Assembly (NCBI GenBank): GCA_964615585.1
Contig: CAZTNS010000153.1
Span: forward strand, 1 to 6,757
Origin: JAQIBY01 sp964615585
GTDB lineage: Bacteria > Bacteroidota > Bacteroidia > Bacteroidales > ML635J-15
Length of the DNA: 6,757 nucleotides
Direction of reading: 5' to 3'
Below, piece by piece: positions 1 to 6,575 of the stretch. The notes below the pieces were generated by a model. That model was given only the letters and a program-made list of their open reading frames with translations, was not told the origin of the DNA and made no database searches. A program made the position numbers and the translations under genes. Each line of letters starts with the position of its first letter. Position 1 is the stretch's first letter.

Positions 1-1
1 G

Positions 2-1195
2 CCAACAACAATCCAGTCAAAAGCCATCCCCCACATCATAGAAGGAAAAGACATTATGGGCAGTGCTCAAACAGGCACCGGTAAAACGGCGGCTTTTGCA
101 ATACCGATCCTGCAACATCTGCATGAAGAAAAACAGGGGCACAAATCTGCCCGCAAAATCAAAGCGTTGGTCATCACCCCAACACGGGAGCTGGCCATAC
201 AAATCGGTGAAAGTTTCACCACCTACGGAAGACACACCAGTGTGAGAAACACAGTGATTTTCGGTGGTGTAAATCAGGGTAAACAAACCACTGCTCTTAA
301 ACAAGGCATTGATGTACTGGTAGCCACTCCGGGACGCCTGCTTGATTTAATGAATCAGGGTTTTATCCATCTTCGTGATGTGGAATATTTCGTTCTTGAT
401 GAAGCCGACCGCATGCTTGACATGGGGTTCATTCATGACATCAGGAAAATCATTGCAAAATTACCGGAAAAAAGGCAATCCCTCTTTTTCTCGGCCACCA
501 TGCCCAAAACCATTGTGGAATTATCACGAAAAATCCTCAACAATCCTGTAAAAATTCAGGTGGCAGCACAATCATCCACGGCAGAAACAATACAACAATA
601 CCTGTATTATACCAATAAACCTGACAAAAAAGATTTGCTATTTCATATCCTGAAAAACCAGGACATACGGCAGGTTTTGTTATTTTCCCGTACCAAGCAT
701 GGAGCAGATAAAATAGCCCGTAACCTGCACAGGGAAAAAATCAAAGCAGCCGCCATACATGGAAACAAAAGCCAGAATCAGAGACAAAAAGCCCTGGAGC
801 AATTCAAGGCCGGTAAAATACGTGTATTGGTAGCCACCGATATCGCAGCCCGCGGCATTGACATTGACAAATTGGAATACGTCATCAATTACGACATCCC
901 AAATGAATCGGAAACCTACGTCCATCGCATTGGCAGGTCGGGAAGAGCAGGGGAAGACGGCACTGCCATCTCCTTGTGTGAACCCGAAGAAAATGGATAC
1001 ATCAAAGACATTGAGAAACTCATCCAACAAAAAATAATGCCGGCACGCGAAAATCCCTTACCACAAACCGACAAGCCAATGACAGCCAGGGAAAAATCTG
1101 AATTTGAGAAAGAAAAAAACCGTCGAAAACAGCAATTTTTTGCATCCCGGAATCAAAACAAACAAAGGCACGGTTATAGAAATAGCAGACACTAG
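2..1195 (+). CDS. rhlE: ATP-dependent RNA helicase, DEAD-box, RhlE type (5' end missing)
   Basis: DEAD-box proteins use ATP to unwind short RNA duplexes in the cytoplasm; RhlE-type members act in ribosome assembly, RNA decay and cold adaptation. The open frame runs from the window edge for 397 codons to TAG. The first in-frame ATG (56) is internal, because the codons before it encode the end of the Q motif (PTTIQ, residues 1-5), which belongs to the helicase core. All core motifs are intact: I AQTGTGKT (22-29), Ia PTRELA (60-65), Ib TPGR (109-112), II DEAD (133-136), III SAT (164-166), IV around LLFSRT (226-231), V ATDIAARGID (278-287) and VI HRIGRSGRAG (308-317). The DEADRMLDMGF stretch favours RhlE over other DEAD-box subgroups. 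After the core comes a short Lys/Arg/Gln-rich tail (about 345-397), probably an RNA-binding extension. The next gene converges on it, so there is no operon downstream. DEAD-box identity is certain; the RhlE subgroup is likely. Confidence 0.95.
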   Translation, partial: PTTIQSKAIPHIIEGKDIMGSAQTGTGKTAAFAIPILQHLHEEKQGHKSARKIKALVITPTRELAIQIGESFTTYGRHTSVRNTVIFGGVNQGKQTTALKQGIDVLVATPGRLLDLMNQGFIHLRDVEYFVLDEADRMLDMGFIHDIRKIIAKLPEKRQSLFFSATMPKTIVELSRKILNNPVKIQVAAQSSTAETIQQYLYYTNKPDKKDLLFHILKNQDIRQVLLFSRTKHGADKIARNLHREKIKAAAIHGNKSQNQRQKALEQFKAGKIRVLVATDIAARGIDIDKLEYVINYDIPNESETYVHRIGRSGRAGEDGTAISLCEPEENGYIKDIEKLIQQKIMPARENPLPQTDKPMTAREKSEFEKEKNRRKQQFFASRNQNKQRHGYRNSRH

Positions 1196-1220
1196 GCTCT
1201 TATTTCGTAACTTTTACCAA

Positions 1221-1253
1221 CATGTTGTTCAGGCTTGACCTGAAAAAAACATG
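1221..1253. terminator. Interrupted stem-loop between convergent genes, possible terminator
   Basis: The 67-base gap between the two convergent stop codons contains an inner stem TTCAGG (1228-1233) pairing with CCTGAA (1239-1244) around the loop CTTGA. It is extended by an outer stem CATGTT (1221-1226) with AACATG (1248-1253). One base on the left and three on the right are unpaired between the two stems. The position is right for a shared terminator. However, no uridine tract follows the stem in either direction, so it is not a textbook intrinsic terminator; it could instead protect mRNA 3' ends. Confidence 0.4.
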
Positions 1254-1262
1254 GTGTCTCAG

Positions 1263-4200
1263 TTACTTTTTAATGATCTGCTTATGGATGGTACTGTTAT
1301 CCGTTGTGATCCGGACATAATACATCCCGGCTGTCATGTCTTCCAAATTCAACCGGTGGGTTGTATAATCATCCGCAGGGGTGATTGTTTCTTTCAAAAC
1401 CAATTTTCCGGGATTGTCGAACACATTGATAATAACCTTTTGGTTTTCTAAGTTTTCCATAATGACAAACAAATCTGTATGAAAAGGATTTGGGTATAAT
1501 TTGATTGCAGTTGCAGTTTCCTGATTGGCGACACAATTAACCTGAACGGGTGCAAATGTGGTCGTTTCGCCATTAAAGTCAATCTGTTTCAGCCGGTAAT
1601 AGTTTATACCTTCAAATGGTTGTTTATCTTCTGCTGAATAATGGTTAACCTGGTTTGAATTTCCGGCACCCGGTACGCTAACAATTTTTGTCCAGTTATT
1701 ACCATCCTGGCTTCTTCGTTCAACAATAAAATGATCATTGTTTATTTCGCTGGCCGTTGTCCATGATAAGGTAACGGCATCTGTCTGACAATTTGCATTA
1801 AAATCCAAAAGCTCAACAGGAAGTGTTGTGTCATCGTCTTTGCTGGCAAGGCCTACGTATTTTTCTTCGCCTTTTGTGCTGCTGAATGGTATTGTCCCGG
1901 AAATTGAGCCATTGGTAGTACCGCTGGTTTCTATGGCTATGTTGCTGCCCTCTTTCCATTTGTCATCATTGTTGTCCCAGTGAGCGATGGTAAGATACCG
2001 GCTTAAATCCGACTCACAAATATCGTGTGTGGTGCATGGATCATTGTTTTTCCAATGTAATTCAACATCAATATTTTCACTGGCATTGACAAGCCAGAAT
2101 TCCCTGTCAGAAACACTTACAAGCGGAGCCTGGTGTGTCCACACATGATACCACCATTCCGGCATCGAAACCCCACCATCCTCGTTATCAAATACGTATT
2201 TTACATTGACAGTGGTTGATACCTGTGGATTGATATCAACAGGTGACCATATTGTATAGGTTTGTTCGCCATCGCCGATATCCCTGGTATTGACATCCCC
2301 GGCAGGAAACGTAAAGGCTGATGAAAAATTTTGTTTTGTTATCTTTCCGTCAACAAAACTGTTGGCGTTTCCATCATTGGATGTAGCCCCTGATGCAAAA
2401 ATCACGGTATTGCTATTGGCATCAACGATCCCATTGGTGAAGCTTGCGCTGTTGTCTATGGTCAGGTCATCATTCAAAATGATGTCTGCGTTTCCGGCAT
2501 TGGAGTTGTTAAATGTAACATCATAAAAGTTGTCACTACCTGACGTAATGTTTTGTACAGTGCTGCCATCAAATGTAACATGGCTTGTTCCTGCGTTGAA
2601 AGTCCCGTTGTTGGTAAAATCACCAGATACATTCAGTGTATTGTCATTCGTTATGGATAAGCTCATTCCGTTTTCAATGGTCAGGCCATTAACACTGGCA
2701 TTGCCAGATTCAATTTCCGCAACATTCTCTGCTTCAGAAAAGAGTACCACATCATCACTTGCACCGGGAACAGTGCCACACCAGTTAGCATCTGTATGCC
2801 AGTCACTGTTAGTGCTGCCCATCCAGGTACCGTCTTCTTTCACTGTGACGGTAACATCATCACTGGATGTACAATCACCGGAGCTTGTTTCCAGGGTATA
2901 AACGGTTGTTTCTGTGGGTGATGCGTCGGGGTCTTCTGCATCTGAGGAAAATCCTGACGGATCAGATGACCATGAAAATACCGGCCTTTCGGTACTGACA
3001 ACACTGAAATTATCAATCCCCCAGTTACCATTACCACCATCACCATCGGTTACCCTATGGAATGCAATGATGACATTGTCATCACCTTCACTCAGATAAG
3101 AATCTAGAGAAAAGGAAAAAGTGCCCCAATCTTCGCCGGTATCATAAACAAAATCAGGGTAATCATGAGGCATATCTGCTATTTCTGTCCATGTGCTACC
3201 ACCGTCAGTGGAAATTTTGACATAATCATGCTCAACATCGGTAAAAATTCCGTCATTGGCTCCCATGAAAAAAGAAGTAAATTCAATGCTTCCACTGCCT
3301 TTTGGAAATTCCAGCGTGGGGGTTTTTATCCAGGCATCCTGTTCTGTAGAAGTTGTCTGTATGTACGCTCGGGATGAATGATTGCTTCCCTGTATTATGC
3401 CAGTGCCAGTGTAATCGTTATCAACCCACCATTCAAAAACGCCTTCATCAACGTTCCAGGTATCAGGAAAACTCCCATCTTCAAAATCTTCCTGGATCAA
3501 ATAATTATCAATATCATCGGCACTGCCGTTGAGTTGAGTGGTGGTACCATTACAAATGTTACAATCAGTGCCGGCAGATACATTGGCCGGGCTTTCACGC
3601 ACTTCAACAAGGCAACTTGCGGGATCCCCCCACACATCTTCACTTGAACTGTATGCCCGGATGTAATATATGCCTGAGGCGCTTACATCATAAGTTTCTC
3701 CTGAATTTGCCGTACTTGTTCCATCAACAGCCGTTTGCCAATACCATTCTTCTCCTGATAATGGAGATCCACTTCTTGTAATTGTTACAGTTCCACACTG
3801 TGGGGAATTGGATGTAGGGGTGCCCGGGATACTAACTGTATTGGTTGTGAAACTTTTTTCAGATCCATAAGCTGTCCCCTCCCCATTGGTGGCATAAGCC
3901 TTCACATAATAGGTGGTACCGGCATCTAAACCAGTTAGCGAACTTGTAAAGCTGCCCGTGCCCGAACCATCTGTTGTTGTATTATCATTGATGTCAGGGC
4001 TTCCTGCTGTGTTCCAGCATACCCCTCTGGCACTAACAGTGCAATCCCCATCTCCATCATCTGTTACCTCACCGCCGCTTTCTGCTGAATTGAGGGTTAT
4101 TGATGATATATCATTTGTTGTTACAGTGGGACTGGAACTGCAAGGGGGTTCATCTGTTGTGAAACTTTTTGGATCTCCATAATCTGTCCCATTATCATTG

Positions 4201-6137
4201 GTTGCATAAGCCCTTACATAATAAGTAGTATTGGCATCTAAACCGGTTAGCGAACTTGTATAACTACCAGTGCCCGAGCCATCTGTAGTTTTATTGTCTC
4301 CGGTATCCGGGCTTCCTGTTTTGTTCCAGCATACCCCTCTGGCGCTTACCGAACAATTTCCCGTTCCGGCATCTGTTACCTCACCACCGCTTTCTGCCGA
4401 ATTGTCGTCTATTGAAGATATATCGCTTGTGGTAACAGTTGGATTGCTGCTGCAAGCTTCTTCTGTGGTAAAACTCTTCTCCGTTCCATATACTGTACCA
4501 TTGTTGTTAGTTGCATAGGCTCTAACATAATAAGTGGTATTATCATTTAATTCTGTTATTGAACTTGTAAAACTCCCGGTACCAGAACCATCTGTAGTTT
4601 TATTATCACTGATAGTTGGGGAGGAGCTTTCGCTCCAGCATACACCTCTTGCGCTTACCGTACAACCTCCTGTTCCGGCATCTGTTACCTCACCACCGCT
4701 TTCTGCAGAATTGGTGGTTATTGAAGAGACACTGCTTGTAGTGACACTGGGAATGCTGCTGCAGGCTTCATCATCAATAACGAAATCATCCAGGTATAAA
4801 TAGTATTGGAAATCAGATGTATATTTAACAGCAATATACTTTACATTGGCATCTATTTCCAATGTATATTCCTGCCATGAAGTAGAGGCATCCGATACTT
4901 CTGTTTCCCATGAGAAATCATTGTTAACATCAGTTCCGGTTGTGGAGATTCCCACCTTATATGTTTCAGTCTGACCATCCCCTGAACGTTTGTAATAGAA
5001 ACTGAGTTCTTTACTTGAGCTCATGTCAAGCTCAGGGGAAATAAGAAACTGTTCATAACTATCACTATCATTGTTGTACGAAGAAAACCTGAATGATTGT
5101 GATCCTGAATTAGCTTCATCTGTACTATGAGTCATGTCATTTTCGGGAGATGCACTTCCATATTCATAGCCCCAGCAATCCAAGGGATAAGGGTCTTCAA
5201 ACCCCACGCTAAAAGGAAATGATGATACTGCTGCACAGTCGGTTGTTGCATCATCTGTGGTTCCTGTTGAATAATTATCACTACCGTCTTTTGACCAGAT
5301 TTTGTAATAATATTGTGTGTTGCTGCTAAGCGAAGTGTGACTATGGGAGGTGCTGCTACCTGTGTATATTATTGTGCCACCCCCGGATAATTCATCATCA
5401 ACACTATATGTGGTGCCATCTGAGGGCGTTCCAAATGAACTGCTGCTGTTGTATGCCAGCAATACATCATCACTGTCCCCGTTTAATGTCCAGCTTAAAC
5501 CAATCTGGTTGCTGCCGGATGCTGATGCAGAAAAACCAGAGGGGTTGGCAGGGCCTGAAGGTTCTACCATGGTAAGCTTTATATTTGGGTAATTATAATA
5601 ACTTCCATCATCGGTAGGGAAACTACCATCATCATTATTATAAATTGCATTGTCGTCATCGTGCGATGATGTATATCGAAACTCAGGCTGGGATGATTCC
5701 CACTCCCCATCACGATTCTCATAATAAACAAGCAGGTTATCCGAATTATTATAACCAAATGCATCATCAAGCGTGATGGTATGCCAGCCAGACCCGTCCC
5801 ATGTTAAATTGCCGTCAAACACCTTCGTTAAGTTTGATGGATCAGGTTTTGATGTACTGGAAAACTCACTGTCACTCTCATGCCCCATGTAAATCTTTTG
5901 GTCATTTTTTTGATAACTTGATGGGGTATTGTCAACATAAAAGGCTATCTCAGTGATATCGCCTTCATAATCAATATCTGACTGGGGGTATATCATGGCC
6001 GACCACCCATAATCATAATAACCATTAAAAGGCACATTTGATTGCCCTGTAGTACCATCTCCAATCGTTTTATAGGTTTGTGCCAGGCTGCCCATCACCA
6101 TGAAAACACCCATGGTTAATCCAATTAAATATCGCAT
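1263..6137 (-). CDS. Large secreted multidomain protein with T9SS type A sorting domain, putative adhesin
   Basis: This 1624-residue protein is predicted to cross the inner membrane by Sec and the outer membrane by the type IX system, then be anchored or released at the cell surface. Modules in order: signal peptide (1-19/20); beta-rich N-terminal module (21-191); FN3-like (about 196-298); jelly-roll/MAM-like (about 300-457); three tandem FN3-like repeats with ARGVCW motifs (459-766); Ig-like (about 770-848); Ig/PKD-like halves (849-878 and about 1053-1100) flanking a second jelly-roll (about 879-1049); a module opening with WMGSTNSDW and SDDV, followed by beta-helix-like repeats (about 1103-1280); a beta-rich stretch (1281-1433); FN3-like LPVELL module (1439-1534); T9SS sorting domain (about 1546-1624). 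It is rich in Asp, Ser, Thr, Asn and Gly. I see no protease, glycosidase or nuclease motif, so adhesion or matrix function is inference. ATG 6137 was chosen because an in-frame TGA (6156-6158) lies just upstream and a signal peptide follows directly. Confidence 0.95.
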   Translation of the reverse strand: MRYLIGLTMGVFMVMGSLAQTYKTIGDGTTGQSNVPFNGYYDYGWSAMIYPQSDIDYEGDITEIAFYVDNTPSSYQKNDQKIYMGHESDSEFSSTSKPDPSNLTKVFDGNLTWDGSGWHTITLDDAFGYNNSDNLLVYYENRDGEWESSQPEFRYTSSHDDDNAIYNNDDGSFPTDDGSYYNYPNIKLTMVEPSGPANPSGFSASASGSNQIGLSWTLNGDSDDVLLAYNSSSSFGTPSDGTTYSVDDELSGGGTIIYTGSSTSHSHTSLSSNTQYYYKIWSKDGSDNYSTGTTDDATTDCAAVSSFPFSVGFEDPYPLDCWGYEYGSASPENDMTHSTDEANSGSQSFRFSSYNNDSDSYEQFLISPELDMSSSKELSFYYKRSGDGQTETYKVGISTTGTDVNNDFSWETEVSDASTSWQEYTLEIDANVKYIAVKYTSDFQYYLYLDDFVIDDEACSSIPSVTTSSVSSITTNSAESGGEVTDAGTGGCTVSARGVCWSESSSPTISDNKTTDGSGTGSFTSSITELNDNTTYYVRAYATNNNGTVYGTEKSFTTEEACSSNPTVTTSDISSIDDNSAESGGEVTDAGTGNCSVSARGVCWNKTGSPDTGDNKTTDGSGTGSYTSSLTGLDANTTYYVRAYATNDNGTDYGDPKSFTTDEPPCSSSPTVTTNDISSITLNSAESGGEVTDDGDGDCTVSARGVCWNTAGSPDINDNTTTDGSGTGSFTSSLTGLDAGTTYYVKAYATNGEGTAYGSEKSFTTNTVSIPGTPTSNSPQCGTVTITRSGSPLSGEEWYWQTAVDGTSTANSGETYDVSASGIYYIRAYSSSEDVWGDPASCLVEVRESPANVSAGTDCNICNGTTTQLNGSADDIDNYLIQEDFEDGSFPDTWNVDEGVFEWWVDNDYTGTGIIQGSNHSSRAYIQTTSTEQDAWIKTPTLEFPKGSGSIEFTSFFMGANDGIFTDVEHDYVKISTDGGSTWTEIADMPHDYPDFVYDTGEDWGTFSFSLDSYLSEGDDNVIIAFHRVTDGDGGNGNWGIDNFSVVSTERPVFSWSSDPSGFSSDAEDPDASPTETTVYTLETSSGDCTSSDDVTVTVKEDGTWMGSTNSDWHTDANWCGTVPGASDDVVLFSEAENVAEIESGNASVNGLTIENGMSLSITNDNTLNVSGDFTNNGTFNAGTSHVTFDGSTVQNITSGSDNFYDVTFNNSNAGNADIILNDDLTIDNSASFTNGIVDANSNTVIFASGATSNDGNANSFVDGKITKQNFSSAFTFPAGDVNTRDIGDGEQTYTIWSPVDINPQVSTTVNVKYVFDNEDGGVSMPEWWYHVWTHQAPLVSVSDREFWLVNASENIDVELHWKNNDPCTTHDICESDLSRYLTIAHWDNNDDKWKEGSNIAIETSGTTNGSISGTIPFSSTKGEEKYVGLASKDDDTTLPVELLDFNANCQTDAVTLSWTTASEINNDHFIVERRSQDGNNWTKIVSVPGAGNSNQVNHYSAEDKQPFEGINYYRLKQIDFNGETTTFAPVQVNCVANQETATAIKLYPNPFHTDLFVIMENLENQKVIINVFDNPGKLVLKETITPADDYTTHRLNLEDMTAGMYYVRITTDNSTIHKQIIKK
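1266..1502 (-). other. T9SS type A C-terminal sorting domain
   Basis: Residues about 1546-1624 contain the opening KLYPNPF motif, alternating hydrophobic strands (VIINVFDNPGKLV, with the usual D-x-x-G-K turn), an L-N-L-E-D-x-x-A-G-M-Y-Y-V-R-I segment and the terminal lysine-rich IHKQIIKK. This matches the type A sorting signal that directs cargo to the PorSS/T9SS outer-membrane translocon; the domain is normally cleaved after secretion. It is complete and follows an FN3-like LPVELL module, the usual companion of this signal. Confidence 0.95.
2991..3503 (-). other. Second jelly-roll/MAM-like domain, apparently nested in an Ig/PKD-like domain
   Basis: Residues about 879-1049 begin with an EDFEDGSFPDTW signature and end with GNWGIDNFSVV, the start and finish typical of jelly-roll carbohydrate- or protein-binding modules in Bacteroidota secreted proteins (MAM or cleaved-adhesin-like). 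A central VKISTDGGSTWTEI strand supports this. The flanks read as two halves of one Ig/PKD-like repeat: VSAGTDCNICNGTTTQLNGSA before it, and FSWSSDPSGF through SPTETTVYTL to VTVTV after it. The boundaries are approximate and read by eye. Confidence 0.7.
3840..4763 (-). repeat. Three tandem FN3-like coding repeats, 101-104 codons each
   Basis: Residues 459-561, 562-665 and 666-766 of the large protein are three copies of one module. Each begins with CSS, continues with a P-VTT segment, NSAESGGEVTD, a Cys-(T/S)-VSARGVCW block, a TTDGSGTGS segment, TTYYV(R/K)AYAT and ends with KSFTT. Three cysteines recur at the same offsets: 459/492/500, 562/595/603 and 666/699/707. At DNA level the second and third copies are closest: a 28-base block (4233-4260 versus 3921-3948) differs at one base, and a 21-base block (4323-4343 versus 4011-4031) is identical. 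This suggests recent duplication or gene conversion. The module is common in Bacteroidota surface proteins and serves as a rigid spacer or binding surface. Confidence 0.93.
6078..6137 (-). other. Sec signal peptide of the large secreted protein
   Basis: Residues 1-20 show a short positive n-region (Met-Arg), a hydrophobic core (about residues 3-15: leucine, isoleucine, valine, methionine, phenylalanine) and a polar end GSLAQ. Cleavage most likely falls after Ala19, leaving Gln at the mature N-terminus, a common arrangement in Bacteroidota exported proteins. There is no cysteine at the cleavage point, so it is not a lipoprotein. Confidence 0.88.
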
Positions 6138-6159
6138 AATGTCATTATTTTTTTTTCAT
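6135..6159 (-). promoter_or_regulatory. Translation start region with nine-A tract and overlapping upstream ATGs
   Basis: Reading the - strand, an ATG at 6159-6157 is followed by nine adenines (6156-6148) and TAA (6147-6145), giving a four-codon frame Met-Lys-Lys-Lys. A second ATG (6145-6143) overlaps that stop and opens a six-codon frame. The third ATG (6137-6135) starts the secreted protein. There is no clear Shine-Dalgarno sequence, which is normal for Bacteroidota, where A-rich leaders support initiation. The A tract may therefore be the initiation signal itself. One A fewer would join the first ATG to the large frame. Confidence 0.6.
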
Positions 6160-6490
6160 TGTGTCAAACGCTTTAATTGCAAATGTAACTAAAAACCACA
6201 TCACATCCGATTGTAATTTATTATTTTATATCTGTACATATATTTTATATATAGGTAATAATTTATCATATATTCCATTCTTGTTTATCATAAAAACACC
6301 CTTTATAGCTTGAATCAAACACCAAACAATGTAAAATTAAGCAAAATTACAGAGCTATCAAAAAAAAGGTTACTCAAAAATTACTCATAATTTCAAATTT
6401 GGTCTAAAATCTCCACTCAGCATTTACTTGTTTTCTTGTATGTATCTGGTTGTAAGGTTCTAATGTATGCGTAGTGGAAAACCAGGCATA
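6160..6490. other. AT-rich intergenic leader without a gene
   Basis: I find no coding frame or RNA gene here. The segment is very AT-rich, most strongly at 6211-6300. That part holds a direct repeat TATTTTATAT at 6222-6231 and 6241-6250, spaced 19 bases apart, with TGTACA (6233-6238) between the copies. It probably carries the promoter and any operators of the large - strand gene. No T-tract terminator hairpin was recognised. Confidence 0.5.
6180..6187 (-). promoter_or_regulatory. Possible Bacteroidota -7 promoter element for the large gene
   Basis: The - strand reads TACATTTG here, a full match to the TAnnTTTG consensus of the primary Bacteroidota sigma factor, with its end about 42 bases upstream of the start codon. 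No good TTTG -33 element lies at the expected 19-21 base spacing; the DNA there is AATCGG-like on the - strand. Because the region is AT-rich, chance matches are likely. Confidence 0.35.
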
Positions 6491-6493
6491 TCT

Positions 6494-6575
6494 AAAAGTA
6501 AAAAGTTAGGTTTAATGTTGTCGGGAGTCGGGAGTTGTGAATACTTCTTCCGACTCCGGTCTTCGGTCTTCCGAC
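6494..6575. repeat. Heptanucleotide repeat cluster, partly inverted
   Basis: Two copies of an AAAAGTN heptamer (6494-6507) are followed by two copies of GTCGGGA (6520-6533). Fourteen bases later come four heptamers on the opposite strand: TTCCGAC, TCCGGTC, TTCGGTC and TTCCGAC (6548-6575). The forward and reverse GTCGG arrays are in the same seven-base phase (offset 28). The arms can fold: 6524-6531 is perfectly complementary to 6550-6557, extendable to 6534/6547 with one wobble pair. Repeats of this kind are seen between genes in some Bacteroidota and resemble the heptameric short tandem repeats of cyanobacteria. No function is known to me. Confidence 0.75.

Noticed and set aside
680..1030. 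- strand frame of 116 codons inside the helicase gene
   Set aside because: It is a shadow of the conserved helicase core (motifs IV-VI on the + strand) and has no recognisable protein features.
3840..4763. Regularly spaced repeats that might suggest a CRISPR array
   Set aside because: The period is about 310 bases, the repeats are diverged and translate continuously into protein modules.
1251..5592. Several + strand open frames of 60-123 codons (for example 2530-2901, 3913-4182, 4270-4518, 4534-4803)
   Set aside because: They lie antisense to the 1624-codon gene. The three in the FN3 region resemble one another only because they mirror the coding repeats. The large frame has clear protein domains throughout.
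6342..6349. - strand TAATTTTG, a second match to the -7 consensus
   Set aside because: The nearest TTTG-like -33 candidate (6375-6378) is about 25 bases away, outside the usual spacing, and the site lies over 200 bases from the start codon in AT-rich DNA.
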